Of a stretch of DNA of 64,000 nt, positions 8,571-17,767 are shown in pieces (position 1 is the first letter of the stretch; each line of letters opens with the position of its first letter). The translations under genes and the position numbers were made by a program. A model generated the notes under the pieces. The model did no database searches and had not been told where the DNA came from. It saw nothing but the letters and a program-made list of their open reading frames with translations. This DNA comes from RGIG7213 sp045544195 (GTDB lineage: Bacteria; Bacillota; Clostridia; Oscillospirales; CAG-272), in the NCBI GenBank assembly GCA_045544195.1, contig JAZPYO010000011.1, forward strand, positions 54,008 through 118,007, written 5' to 3'.

Positions 8571-8579
8571 TGATATAAT
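8571..8579 (+). promoter_or_regulatory. Extended -10 promoter candidate for tmk
   Basis: TGATATAAT combines a TG-type extension with a perfect -10 (8574-8579), 36 nt before the chosen tmk start. No good -35 is visible at 16-18 bp, which is usual for extended -10 promoters. Confidence 0.55.
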
Positions 8580-8614
8580 ACTATGAACACTATAAAATGA
8601 GGAGTCGTAAAAAT

Positions 8615-9541
8615 ATGATAACCGGAATAAAGCTGTGCGATATGAAGGGCACAGGCGTTAAGGATGGTATAAGAGAGCTTTCGGTATCCGATAAGCGCCG
8701 CCTTGCCGAATGGTACGGTAAGGAATGCGCGGACGATGCGCTTGAATTGTATCTGTGGTGCAAGGGGCAGGCGGCTGTTTGCTTCGGTGAGGATGAGGAA
8801 AGTGACGTATTTTCGGAAAAGGCAAGCAGTCTCGGTATAACCGTGGACGAGCTTTATGAATATTATTCCTCTGCTGATTCTCTTGACAATGCGCAGGACC
8901 GACTGTTGATGCCCGCAGACGAAAAAAAGGGCAGATTTATCGTGCTTGAGGGACTTGACGGAGCAGGGAAAACGACCAATATGCAGCGCCTTGCCGCATC
9001 TCTTACAGCTATGGGCAGACGTGTATACGTTACAGCAGAGCCTACGTGTACGGCAGTCGGCGGAGTTATAAGAGAAACTCTCAGCGGTACGGGCAAAAGA
9101 GGGGCAGAGGAAATGGCAGCTCTGTTCCTTGCTGACAGAATAAACCATAATATGAACCCCAACAACGGAATACAGCAGTTTCTGAATAAGGGTATAGACG
9201 TTATATGCGACAGATATTATTATTCGTCGCTGGCATATCAGGGAATAGATTCGGACCTTGACTGGCTTATTGCCTGCAATACGACCTGCCCTGCAATACT
9301 GAAGCCCGATATATGCATATTCCTTGATCTTCAGCCTGAAATATGCGCGCGCCGTATATCGCGCACAAGGCTCACTACGGATATATTTGAAACAGAGGAA
9401 ACGATAAGACGGATAAGACAGCGCTTTGCTGATGTATTCAGCCGTCTTGCAGATAAGGAAAACATCGTTGCGGTAACTACGGATAAGCCGAGCGACGTTA
9501 TTGCCGAAACGATACTTAAAGCAGTTAAAAATTTATTTTAA
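8615..9541 (+). CDS. tmk: Thymidylate kinase with an extra N-terminal region
   Basis: Phosphorylates dTMP to dTDP. The kinase domain is residues about 106-308: P-loop EGLDGAGKTT (112-121), the TAEPT segment that contacts dTMP, the DRYYYSS motif (CDRYYYSSLAYQG), and a lid region with Arg residues near RISRTRL. This domain alone has the usual length of about 200 residues. Upstream is about 100 residues unlike the family, including an acidic stretch and the segment ITVDELYEYYSSA. The ATG at 8615 is chosen because a GAGGAG site (8599-8604) sits 10 nt before it and overlaps the alternative ATG at 8597. gpmI follows 24 nt later. Confidence 0.9.
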   Translation: MITGIKLCDMKGTGVKDGIRELSVSDKRRLAEWYGKECADDALELYLWCKGQAAVCFGEDEESDVFSEKASSLGITVDELYEYYSSADSLDNAQDRLLMPADEKKGRFIVLEGLDGAGKTTNMQRLAASLTAMGRRVYVTAEPTCTAVGGVIRETLSGTGKRGAEEMAALFLADRINHNMNPNNGIQQFLNKGIDVICDRYYYSSLAYQGIDSDLDWLIACNTTCPAILKPDICIFLDLQPEICARRISRTRLTTDIFETEETIRRIRQRFADVFSRLADKENIVAVTTDKPSDVIAETILKAVKNLF

Positions 9542-9565
9542 GATACAGAAAGTGAATGAAGCAGT

Positions 9566-11143
9566 ATGGACAAGAAGATTTTACTCGTAATTATGGACGG
9601 CGTAGGCTTTTCCACGACAGGAATAGGCGACGCCGTAGGAGAAGCACACACACCCACGCTCGATGGGCTTTTGGCGTTCAGACCGACGGCAAGCCTTAAG
9701 GCTCACGGCTCTGCCGTAGGCTTGCCCTCAGATGACGATATGGGCAACAGCGAGGTTGGACACAACGCTCTTGGATGCGGTCAGATATATTCCCAGGGTG
9801 CAAAGCTCGTAAACGAATCTATCGAAAGCGGAAAGATATTTGCAAGCGAATCGTGGGCGCAGGTCGTAAGCGCCTGCAAGGATAACGGCTCGCTTCACTT
9901 TATAGGTCTGCTTTCCGACGGTAACGTACACTCCAATATATCACACCTTATATCTATGATAACGCAGGCAAAGAAGGACGGAGTAAAGTCGGTAAAGGCT
10001 CACGTTCTGCTTGACGGACGTGACGTTCCCGCAACATCGGCTCTGACGTACGTTGATATGCTTGAAAAGGCAATGGCAGAGCTTAACGACGGCACGTTCA
10101 ATGCAGAGATCGCATCAGGCGGCGGCAGAATGAAGGTAACTATGGACAGATACCGTGCTGACTGGGATATGGTGCAAAGAGGATGGGAAACTCACGTTCA
10201 CGGCAACGCAAGAGGCTTTGCAAGCGCAACCGATGCAATAAACACGTTCAGAAACGAAAACCCCGGTATGATAGACCAGGATCTCCCCGCATTCGTTATC
10301 GAAAGAAACGGTACGCCCGTAGGAGTAATGAAGGACGGCGACGGAGTTATCCTCTTCAACTTCAGAGGCGACAGAGCAATAGAAATATCAATGGCATTTG
10401 ACGATGACGATTTCCCCTATTTCGACAGAGGCGTAAGACCCGATGTCTGCTTTGCAGGTATGCTTGAATACGACGGAGACCTCAAGATACCGAAGCGCTT
10501 CCTCGTAAATCCCCCCGAAATAAAGAATACACTTTCCGAGCTTCTCGTAGCGAACGGAATAAGTCAGTACGCAGTTTCCGAAACGCAGAAATACGGTCAC
10601 GTAACTTATTTCTGGAACGGAAACAAGAGCGAAAAATTCAGCCGGGAGCTTGAAACCTTCAACGAAATACCGTCAGATAAGGTGTCGTTTGACGAGCGTC
10701 CCTGGATGAAGTGCGCAGAGATCACAGACGACGTTATTGCGGCTATAAAGAGCGGAAAGTACGATTTTATCCGCTGTAATTTCCCCAACGGCGATATGGT
10801 AGGCCATACGGGAAATATGCACGCCGTAATCGTGTCAATGTCTGCTCTCGACCTTTGCCTTGCAAGATTGCTCAAGGTGTGTCAGGAGTGCGGTGTTACG
10901 ATGCTCGTTACCGCTGACCACGGAAACGCAGACGAAATGTATGAAAAGAACAAAAAGGGTGATTTGCAGGTAAGAACTGCACATTCGCTCAACCCCGTAC
11001 CGTTCATCGCCGCAACAGGCTGTGAGGGATATAAGATAGCACAGGGACAGTTCGGCCTTGCTAACGTTGCTCCCACCGTTGCAGAGCTGTTCGGTCTTAA
11101 AGCTCCTGATTGCTGGGAAAGCTCCATACTCGTTAAAGAATGA
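9566..11143 (+). CDS. gpmI: 2,3-bisphosphoglycerate-independent phosphoglycerate mutase
   Basis: A 525-residue metalloenzyme of the alkaline phosphatase superfamily that interconverts 3- and 2-phosphoglycerate in glycolysis. The N-terminus has the metal-binding MDGVG. The catalytic Ser is in DDMGNSEVGHNALG, the substrate-binding LLDGRDVPA and RYRADWD motifs follow, and the C-terminal TADHGNADEM supplies metal ligands. Length matches the family. The ribosome site is weak (GAAAGTGA). It follows tmk closely and may share its transcript. Confidence 0.97.
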   Translation: MDKKILLVIMDGVGFSTTGIGDAVGEAHTPTLDGLLAFRPTASLKAHGSAVGLPSDDDMGNSEVGHNALGCGQIYSQGAKLVNESIESGKIFASESWAQVVSACKDNGSLHFIGLLSDGNVHSNISHLISMITQAKKDGVKSVKAHVLLDGRDVPATSALTYVDMLEKAMAELNDGTFNAEIASGGGRMKVTMDRYRADWDMVQRGWETHVHGNARGFASATDAINTFRNENPGMIDQDLPAFVIERNGTPVGVMKDGDGVILFNFRGDRAIEISMAFDDDDFPYFDRGVRPDVCFAGMLEYDGDLKIPKRFLVNPPEIKNTLSELLVANGISQYAVSETQKYGHVTYFWNGNKSEKFSRELETFNEIPSDKVSFDERPWMKCAEITDDVIAAIKSGKYDFIRCNFPNGDMVGHTGNMHAVIVSMSALDLCLARLLKVCQECGVTMLVTADHGNADEMYEKNKKGDLQVRTAHSLNPVPFIAATGCEGYKIAQGQFGLANVAPTVAELFGLKAPDCWESSILVKE

Positions 11144-11150
11144 TACGCTT

Positions 11151-11181
11151 GCGCCGTTGTACCCTTTCGGGATGACGGCGC
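11151..11181 (+). terminator. Hairpin after gpmI (weak terminator or processing site)
   Basis: A 7-bp stem (GCGCCGT at 11151-11157 with ACGGCGC at 11175-11181) sits between gpmI and the chromate transporter genes. It lacks a T-run, so full termination is doubtful. Confidence 0.4.
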
Positions 11182-11204
11182 ATTGACCGTATATAAGGGT
11201 AAAT

Positions 11205-11774
11205 ATGAAAGAAAAAAGAAATTATAAAATACTTCTGCCGCTGTTCTGGGAAACGTTCAAGCTCAGCGCCTTTACGATAGGCGGCGGATATGTCATAGTG
11301 CCGCTGATGAAAAAGAAATTCGTCGAAAAGCTCGGCTGGATATCAGAGGAGGAAATGCTCGACTTCGTATCTATGGCACAGTCTTGCCCCGGTGCTATGG
11401 CTGTAAACGCATCTCTTTTCGTCGGATATAAAATGGCGGGCTTTATAGGTCAGGCAGTATCGCTGATAGCAACTGTGCTTCCGTGTCTTATACTGCTTAC
11501 TGCCATATCGTACGTGTACGTTGCATTTGCATCAAACACGGTCGTAAGGGCAGTCCTTACGGGTATGTCTGCGGGCGTTGCGGCGGTAATGGCGGACGTC
11601 GTTATAGGTATGATAGGAAAATTCATCAAAAATAAGGACGTAATTTCCGTCATCATAGCAGCGGCAGCATTTATCTGCGTTGCGATATTCAAGGTGAACA
11701 TTATTTATATTCTTGCAGTTGCCTGCATTCTTGGATCTATCATAAATTCAAGAAAGAAGGGAGCGGGAAAATGA
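11205..11774 (+). CDS. Chromate transporter family protein, first half (short CHR)
   Basis: A 189-residue integral membrane protein of the chromate ion transporter family in its short single-domain form. It has the family signature FWETFKLSAFTIGGGYVIVPLM near the N-terminus, MAQSCPGAMAVNASLFVGYKMAG in the middle, and about five or six hydrophobic segments. Short CHR proteins work as pairs, and the partner begins within the last codons of this gene. Natural substrates in gut anaerobes are uncertain; chromate and sulfate are the studied ones. An AAGGGT ribosome site is present. The following three genes overlap by 4 nt each and look translationally coupled. Confidence 0.9.
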   Translation: MKEKRNYKILLPLFWETFKLSAFTIGGGYVIVPLMKKKFVEKLGWISEEEMLDFVSMAQSCPGAMAVNASLFVGYKMAGFIGQAVSLIATVLPCLILLTAISYVYVAFASNTVVRAVLTGMSAGVAAVMADVVIGMIGKFIKNKDVISVIIAAAAFICVAIFKVNIIYILAVACILGSIINSRKKGAGK

Positions 11775-12352
11775 TATATCTTGAGCTTTTTCTGAATTTT
11801 ATTTATGTCGGTATTACGAGCTTCGGCGGCGGATATGCGGCGCTGCCCATAATCCAGCACACCGTAACAAAAAGCAACGATTGGCTGACGGCTGCCGAAC
11901 TTACCGATATAGTAACGATCTCCCAGATGACACCCGGGCCTATCGGCATCAATGCCGCAACCTTCGTAGGAGTCAAAATGGCGGGTGTGCTTGGCGGTAT
12001 ATGCGCAACGCTCGGATTTGTTTTTCCTGCGTGTATCATAGTAACTATCCTTGCCGTTATCTATGCAAAATACAAAAAGTCCGATGTTATGAGCGGAATG
12101 CTGAGGGGCTTGCGTCCTGCATCCGTAGGGCTTATCACCTCGGCCGCACTTTCTATAATAACGGACGCATTTTTCGGTCAGGAGCTTTTGGAGCTGACAT
12201 TTGCAAGTGTTGACTATATTGCAATATCGGTCGCTGTTATTGCCTTCATACTTATGAAAAAGGTGAAGCCTCTTTCCTCGCCCATTGCTATAATAACCCT
12301 TTCGGGAATAGTCGGCGGAGCGGCTTATCTTATACAGGGTGCGCTTTTATGA
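11771..12352 (+). CDS. Chromate transporter family protein, second half (short CHR)
   Basis: A 193-residue membrane protein paired with the preceding gene. It carries the same signature elements, GITSFGGGYAALPIIQHTV and SQMTPGPIGINAATFVG, and five or six hydrophobic segments. The two halves probably form the antiparallel heterodimer that replaces the fused long CHR protein. The ATG overlaps the previous stop by 4 nt, and its own stop overlaps the start of the downstream Fe-S protein gene, so expression of all three is likely coupled. Confidence 0.9.
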   Translation: MIYLELFLNFIYVGITSFGGGYAALPIIQHTVTKSNDWLTAAELTDIVTISQMTPGPIGINAATFVGVKMAGVLGGICATLGFVFPACIIVTILAVIYAKYKKSDVMSGMLRGLRPASVGLITSAALSIITDAFFGQELLELTFASVDYIAISVAVIAFILMKKVKPLSSPIAIITLSGIVGGAAYLIQGALL

Positions 12353-13752
12353 CGGTAACAGTTTTTACAAACGGAAAAAGAATAAAGGCTGAGTGTGAAA
12401 AGGGAGAAAGACTGCTTGATGTATGCGCAAGAGCAGGTGTTGTGCTTTGTGCTGATTGCGGCGGTATAGGAATATGCGGCAAATGCCGTGTAAGATGCGC
12501 AGGCGGACTTTCACCTGCTGATAATGAGGAAATATCACAGCTCGGAGATGAGATAAATAAAGGAATACGCCTTGCGTGTAAGGCAAGGGTGCTGTCGGAT
12601 GCATCTGTATATGCTTTACAGCAGGAAGCATCGGATATTGAAATTCCGAGTGATATTACAGTGCCGGACGGTATTCTGTGCGTCGATCTCGGAACGAGCA
12701 ATATATGCCTTGCGTACAGCGAAAACGGCATTACAAGGGGAAGATCGCTGATCAATCCGCAATGCATCTACGGCTCTGACGTAATATCGAGAATATGCGC
12801 GTCCGAAAGGGAGCTTTCCACCCTCAAGGCATCGGTAGACGGCTTGCTCTCCGAATTCAAAGCGGACAAAAGAATAATATCGGGAAACACGGTAATGCAG
12901 TATATATATTGCGCTATCGATCCGTCGCCTCTCGGCCGCTCGCCGTATACATCTGATGAAAAATTCGGCAAATGGTACGGAAATGACTATATGCTTTCTT
13001 GTATAGGCGCTTTCGTCGGCGGCGATGTTGTAAGCGGTCTGTATTACGGATTTGAAAAGGGTATTATCGAAAGCGGCACAGCGCTGTATATTGATATCGG
13101 AACAAACGGCGAAACTGTGCTTATACATAACGGGCAGATCACTGCGTGCGCCGCTGCCGCAGGTCCCTGCTTTGAGGGGGCTGGTATACAGTGCGGTATG
13201 AAGGCGTCGAGCGGCGCAATATACTCCTGCTCGGTATCAGACGGTGAAATAAAATGCTCATCACTTGGCAAAGGCAAGGTAAAGGGCATTTGCGGCACGG
13301 GTCTTGTAAGTATTGTATCATGCCTTCTTGATATAGGACAGATCAGCAAAACGGGGCTTTTGAAGGATACGTCATACAGCCTTTGCGATGATGGCAGCGT
13401 ATATCTTACGCGGCAGGATGTAAGGGCGCTTCAAAGCGCAAAAGCGGCTATTCGGGCGGGAATTGAGATACTTTGTGAAAACGCGGGCATCACACCCGAT
13501 ATGATACAAACGGTGTATCTTGCAGGTGCGTTTGGCGAAAAACTCAATACGCTTCACGCTGTGAAAATAGGGCTGATACCCAATGCGAAAACAGTCAAGC
13601 TCGGCAATGCATCTTTATACGGGGCTTGTATGCTGTCATCAGACGACAGTCATTTTCCGAAAATAAAAGCTCTTGCCGAGAAGATACGGTATATCGAGCT
13701 GTCCGATCAGGAGCGGTTTGATGAAATATATCTGTCAAGCATGGCGTTTTAA
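12349..13752 (+). CDS. RACo-like [2Fe-2S]/ASKHA-domain protein (DUF4445 family)
   Basis: A 467-residue cytoplasmic protein. Residues 1-85 form a plant-type [2Fe-2S] ferredoxin domain with C37, C43 and C46 (CGGIGICGKC) and C77 (RLACKA). From about residue 105 comes an ASKHA-type domain starting with VDLGTSN, with YIDIGTNGE and a C-terminal VYLAGAFGEKLN. RACo proteins use ATP and a low-potential electron to reactivate Co(II) corrinoid proteins. This one is shorter than typical RACo (about 600 residues) and seems to lack part of the middle linker. No corrinoid protein or methyltransferase is nearby. Translational coupling to the chromate transporter pair is the only context. Confidence 0.82.
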   Translation: MTVTVFTNGKRIKAECEKGERLLDVCARAGVVLCADCGGIGICGKCRVRCAGGLSPADNEEISQLGDEINKGIRLACKARVLSDASVYALQQEASDIEIPSDITVPDGILCVDLGTSNICLAYSENGITRGRSLINPQCIYGSDVISRICASERELSTLKASVDGLLSEFKADKRIISGNTVMQYIYCAIDPSPLGRSPYTSDEKFGKWYGNDYMLSCIGAFVGGDVVSGLYYGFEKGIIESGTALYIDIGTNGETVLIHNGQITACAAAAGPCFEGAGIQCGMKASSGAIYSCSVSDGEIKCSSLGKGKVKGICGTGLVSIVSCLLDIGQISKTGLLKDTSYSLCDDGSVYLTRQDVRALQSAKAAIRAGIEILCENAGITPDMIQTVYLAGAFGEKLNTLHAVKIGLIPNAKTVKLGNASLYGACMLSSDDSHFPKIKALAEKIRYIELSDQERFDEIYLSSMAF

Positions 13753-13842
13753 ATAATTTACACAAATTTTCCATAATTATTATATATAATAGTTTTTGCG
13801 CGTTATATAATTATAAAATAACACGACAAAAGAGGTGATACG

Positions 13843-15921
13843 GTGAAACCGAATAATAAAAAATTCGCTCTGCGCCTGATACCGCAAATATATATGACAC
13901 TTTGTACTGTGCTTTTTACAGTGGGATTTTCACTGTTTGCATATACGGAGAATCTGCCGAGTCCGTACATTGCTGCTTTATGTGTGGTATTGTATCTGAC
14001 CGTTGCAATAGGCGGATATATAATTTTGCGCAGGATATGCTCAGGTAAGCCGTCGGAGTACGGAGAATATATCGACTCTGACGTTTTTCATATATTTGCA
14101 TCAAAGTATAATCTTCCTATCGCCGTAATGAACGAGGAGGCAAGGATAGAGTGGATGAACGCCGCCTTTGCTGAGCTGTTTGAAAACGAGGACGAGCTTA
14201 AGGGCAAGCAGCTTTCCGACATTACGGACAATATAAAGCTCGGCGAAATACATTCAAGGGGCAAGGAAGGTCTGGAAGCGACATTATGCGGCAGGAGCTT
14301 CGTTTTACGCAGCTTTAAGACGGCATCTGCCGAAAACGTAAGATTTGCCCTTGTATGCACCCCCGCTGACGAGATAAAGCAGGTGCGTGAATCTTACGAA
14401 AAAAAGCGCGCCGTAATATCGTATATCATACTTGATAACCTTGATTCGTCCGTTGTTCCCATGCAGGAGGAGGCACGCGCCGCGGCGGCAAAGGCTCAGA
14501 AGCTGCTTTTTGAATGGGCAGACGGAATGGGCGCGTTTATCCGTGAATACGAAAGGGATAAATATATAGTCGGATTTGACAAGGAAAGCCTTGACGAATT
14601 GCGTAAGGACGGATTTTCTATCCTTGATAAGATACGTCAGATAAAAATACAGGGCACAGACATATGTGTTACCGCATCCGGCGGCGTTGCCGATATAAAG
14701 GGTACTCTTGCAGAAAAGGAAACAGCCGCATCGTCAGCGCTTGAAACTGCGCTTCAGCGCGGAGGCGACCAGATAGTATACAAGGACGACGAAAAGGTAT
14801 TCTATTACGGCGGTACCGTTAAATCGACGATAAACGCATCAAGAGTTCTTGCGCGTATGTATGCGGTGATGCTTGAAAAGCTCATAAGATCAGCCGAAAA
14901 CGTAGTTATAATGGCTCACAAGAATATTGACTACGACGGCTTCGGCGCCTGTATCGGAATAGCTAAGGTCGCAATGTATCTCGGCGTCAGGGTCAATATC
15001 GTTGTAAATATCAGCAGGGAGGAAAGCGAGCACGTTTATAAGGATAAAAACCTTGAAATATGCTTGCAGACCGCGCGGAAAATGCCCGAATACGAAAGGG
15101 TGTTCGTGAACAAGGCAGAAGCGCAGGATATGATGTCACCCGAAACACTGCTTATAATAACAGATGCAAATAACCCCAACGTGTTTGAAGCCCCCGAGCT
15201 TTTGCAAAGCACAGAAAAGCTCGTTTTTATCGATCACCACAGAAAAGCGCCCGAAAATACATTTGAAGCTGAAATGATGTATATATCGCCTACGGCGTCG
15301 TCTGCGTGTGAAATGGTATCGGAAATATTGGAGGAGCTTTTGCCTCAGGGTATTCTGCAAAAGCAAGAGGCAAATCTTATGTTTGCGGGAATTACTCTTG
15401 ACACTAAGAATTTTTCACGCTCGTGCAGCGTGAGAACGTACAGCGCCGCGCAGTACCTGCGAAGACAAGGCGCAGATCAGTCAGATGTTGCGAAATTCTT
15501 TACTGTAACGCAGGACGACTTCAATAAGGAAATGAAATTCCACAAGGATTTCAAAATATACAGGGGCAAATATGCAATTGCCGTTAAAACAGATGAGGGG
15601 TCACCGGAACAGGCATCAGACGATAAAATAACGGCGGCGCGTGTTGCTGACAGTTTGCTTGAAATAGAGGGAATTGCCGCATCGTTTGCAATATGCAAGA
15701 TAGGTGATACGGTAAACCTTTCGGTAAGAAGCAACGGCAAAATAAACATCGGAAAAATGATGGAAAAATTCGGTGGCGGCGGTCACTATCAGAGCGCAGG
15801 CGCTCAGGTAACGGATATGACGCTTGAGCAGGTAGCCCGCAAGCTGCGCGCCGTTATAGACGATCACGAAGCGGGCAAGCTCGACGGTGATGCCAAAAAG
15901 CCGAAGGACAACGAAAACTGA
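13843..15921 (+). CDS. gdpP: Cyclic-di-AMP phosphodiesterase GdpP (DHH/DHHA1)
   Basis: A 692-residue membrane enzyme expected to cleave c-di-AMP to pApA. Two transmembrane segments lie in residues about 10-65. A PAS-like domain and a degenerate GGDEF domain follow. The DHH domain begins with MAHKNIDYDGFG (about 356-367) and includes FIDHHRKAPE near 462. The DHHA1 domain ends with GGGGHYQSAGA near 645. The start is GTG with a strong AGAGGTGAT site. An AT-rich 90-bp leader separates it from the previous gene. rplI and dnaB follow, as in many Firmicutes, so the signalling enzyme is co-expressed with growth genes. Confidence 0.95.
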   Translation: MKPNNKKFALRLIPQIYMTLCTVLFTVGFSLFAYTENLPSPYIAALCVVLYLTVAIGGYIILRRICSGKPSEYGEYIDSDVFHIFASKYNLPIAVMNEEARIEWMNAAFAELFENEDELKGKQLSDITDNIKLGEIHSRGKEGLEATLCGRSFVLRSFKTASAENVRFALVCTPADEIKQVRESYEKKRAVISYIILDNLDSSVVPMQEEARAAAAKAQKLLFEWADGMGAFIREYERDKYIVGFDKESLDELRKDGFSILDKIRQIKIQGTDICVTASGGVADIKGTLAEKETAASSALETALQRGGDQIVYKDDEKVFYYGGTVKSTINASRVLARMYAVMLEKLIRSAENVVIMAHKNIDYDGFGACIGIAKVAMYLGVRVNIVVNISREESEHVYKDKNLEICLQTARKMPEYERVFVNKAEAQDMMSPETLLIITDANNPNVFEAPELLQSTEKLVFIDHHRKAPENTFEAEMMYISPTASSACEMVSEILEELLPQGILQKQEANLMFAGITLDTKNFSRSCSVRTYSAAQYLRRQGADQSDVAKFFTVTQDDFNKEMKFHKDFKIYRGKYAIAVKTDEGSPEQASDDKITAARVADSLLEIEGIAASFAICKIGDTVNLSVRSNGKINIGKMMEKFGGGGHYQSAGAQVTDMTLEQVARKLRAVIDDHEAGKLDGDAKKPKDNEN

Positions 15922-15949
15922 TAAAAATTCCATAAGAGAGGTTAATAAT

Positions 15950-16396
15950 ATGAAGGTTATATTGCTTAAAAACGTACCGGGTCAGGGTAAAGAGGGCGAT
16001 GTTGTAAACGTGTCGGACGGATACGCACGCAACTATCTTTTCCCCAAAAAGCTCGCAGCAGAGGCAGGCGCTCAGGTGATGAACGATCTGAAAAACAAGG
16101 AAGCGGCGAGACTTCATAAAATAGAGCTTGAAAAGGCGGCGGCAAAGGAGTGCGCAGACAAGCTTTCAGCTGTTACCGTAAAGATATTCGCAAAGGCAGG
16201 CGCTGACGGCAGATTTTACGGCTCTGTTACCGCAAAGGAGATCGCAGAGTGCCTTGAAAAGCAGCACGGCATAACCGTGGACAAAAGAAAAATGCAGCTC
16301 AGCGATCCTATAAAGGCGTTTGGTACGTATCATATCGAATGCAAGCTTTACACAGAAATTTCAGGTAAACTGACGGTAGTGGTAACGGAGCAGTAA
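15950..16396 (+). CDS. rplI: 50S ribosomal protein L9
   Basis: A 148-residue protein of the large ribosomal subunit that binds 23S rRNA and has two domains joined by a long helix. The N-terminal signature is MKVILLKNVPGQGKEGDVVNV with GYARNYLFPKKLA. The central helix is rich in Lys, Glu and Ala, and the C-terminal domain follows. Length is typical. The ATG at 15950 has a GAGAGG site; an upstream in-frame start would sit inside the end of gdpP and does not match the family. It lies between gdpP and dnaB, its conserved position. Confidence 0.97.
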   Translation: MKVILLKNVPGQGKEGDVVNVSDGYARNYLFPKKLAAEAGAQVMNDLKNKEAARLHKIELEKAAAKECADKLSAVTVKIFAKAGADGRFYGSVTAKEIAECLEKQHGITVDKRKMQLSDPIKAFGTYHIECKLYTEISGKLTVVVTEQ

Positions 16397-16432
16397 TATG
16401 CCCGACCGCACCGAAGAAGGAGCGAACCGACA

Positions 16433-17767
16433 ATGGCAGACGAATTAATAAAAAGACTTCCTTTTTCAGCCGAGGCGGAGCAGGCTGTTTTAGGCTCGGT
16501 TCTGATAGATCCCGAGGTGTTCAAGGAGATCGTCACGCTCATAAAGGCGGAGGATTTCTATTTATCCGATCACGTGGCTATATACGAGGCAATGCAGGAG
16601 ATATTTCTCCAGCAGGATAAGCCGATAGACGTTATAACGTTGCTTGATATGCTCGTCAAAAACGGCATATACAGCGAAAGCGACGGAACGAGATATATTC
16701 GTAATCTCGTTCAGGTAGTTCCGTCTGCATCAAATGCAATGGACTACGCGCAGATAGTCAAGAATAAAAGCATTCTGCGTAAGCTGATAAAGGCTACGGA
16801 GGATATTGCCCAGGCAGCATATGCGGAATCTGATAAGGTCGAGCATATTCTCGATATGGCAGAGCAGAAGATATTTGAAATATCGGACGTTAACGAAAGC
16901 AAGGGCTTCACGCATATCAAGGACGCTCTTGTCCGCACATATGACAGACTTAACCAGCTTCAGACAAACCGCGCAGAAGCTCTCGGTACGCCGACGCAGT
17001 TTGAAGGACTCGACGAGGTCCTTGTCGGACTCGGAAAGGGTGACCTTGTGCTTGTCGGAGCGCGCCCGGGTATGGGTAAAACGAGCTTTTGTCTTAACAT
17101 TGCGTCAAATGTCGCTGTAAAAACAGGTAAAACGGTATGTATATTCTCTCTTGAAATGCCTGATGAACAGCTCGTTTCGCGTATGCTTTCAAGTGAAGCG
17201 CTCGTAAACAGCTACAATCTCCGTTCGGGCAATCTGTCAGAGGAGGATTGGACAAAGATATCCGCAGCGGCATCAAAGCTGTCGCAGACGAATATTTACA
17301 TCGACGATACCACGAGCATAACTGTTACAGGTATGAAGGCTAAGCTGCGCAGAATGAAAAATCTCGGGCTTGTCGTTATCGACTATCTGCAGCTTATGCA
17401 AAGCGATAAGCATACGGATAACAGAGTTCTTGAAATAGGCGATATTTCAAGAGGTCTTAAAATAATGGCAAAGGAGCTTGCAGTCCCTGTTATCTGCTGC
17501 GCGCAGCTTTCCCGCGCGTCAGAATCAAGAACCGATAAAACACCGATGCTGTCTGACCTGCGTGACTCGGGCGCTATCGAGCAGGATGCCGATATAGTTA
17601 TGTTCCTTTACCGTCCTGAATATTATGATGACAGTAAGGAAAAGGCAAATCTTGCCCAGGTCATCATAGCGAAAAACCGCCACGGCTCAACGGGCAAGGT
17701 CGATATGATGTGGAACGGAGAATATACAAAGTTCTCAACACTTGAAAAAAGATACGGTGACGAATAA
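16433..17767 (+). CDS. dnaB: Replicative DNA helicase DnaB
   Basis: A 444-residue hexameric helicase that unwinds DNA at the replication fork. The N-terminal domain (about 1-105, beginning PFSAEAEQAVLGSVLIDPE) contacts primase. The RecA-like ATPase has Walker A GARPGMGKTSF near 207-217, the Walker B stretch LGLVVIDYLQLM, and SDLRDSGAIEQDADIVMFLYRP near the C-terminus. An AAGGAGCG site precedes the ATG. The stop overlaps the tilS start by one base, which suggests coupling. No intein is present. Confidence 0.97.
   Translation: MADELIKRLPFSAEAEQAVLGSVLIDPEVFKEIVTLIKAEDFYLSDHVAIYEAMQEIFLQQDKPIDVITLLDMLVKNGIYSESDGTRYIRNLVQVVPSASNAMDYAQIVKNKSILRKLIKATEDIAQAAYAESDKVEHILDMAEQKIFEISDVNESKGFTHIKDALVRTYDRLNQLQTNRAEALGTPTQFEGLDEVLVGLGKGDLVLVGARPGMGKTSFCLNIASNVAVKTGKTVCIFSLEMPDEQLVSRMLSSEALVNSYNLRSGNLSEEDWTKISAAASKLSQTNIYIDDTTSITVTGMKAKLRRMKNLGLVVIDYLQLMQSDKHTDNRVLEIGDISRGLKIMAKELAVPVICCAQLSRASESRTDKTPMLSDLRDSGAIEQDADIVMFLYRPEYYDDSKEKANLAQVIIAKNRHGSTGKVDMMWNGEYTKFSTLEKRYGDE

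Noticed and set aside
8513..9148. 211-codon open frame on minus across tmk
   Set aside because: Antisense to a clear thymidylate kinase, no ribosome site, no recognisable protein pattern.
12349..13752. Reading the Fe-S/ASKHA protein as a corrinoid methyltransferase component
   Set aside because: It lacks a B12-binding or methyltransferase domain and no corrinoid protein gene is nearby; only the activator family is supported.
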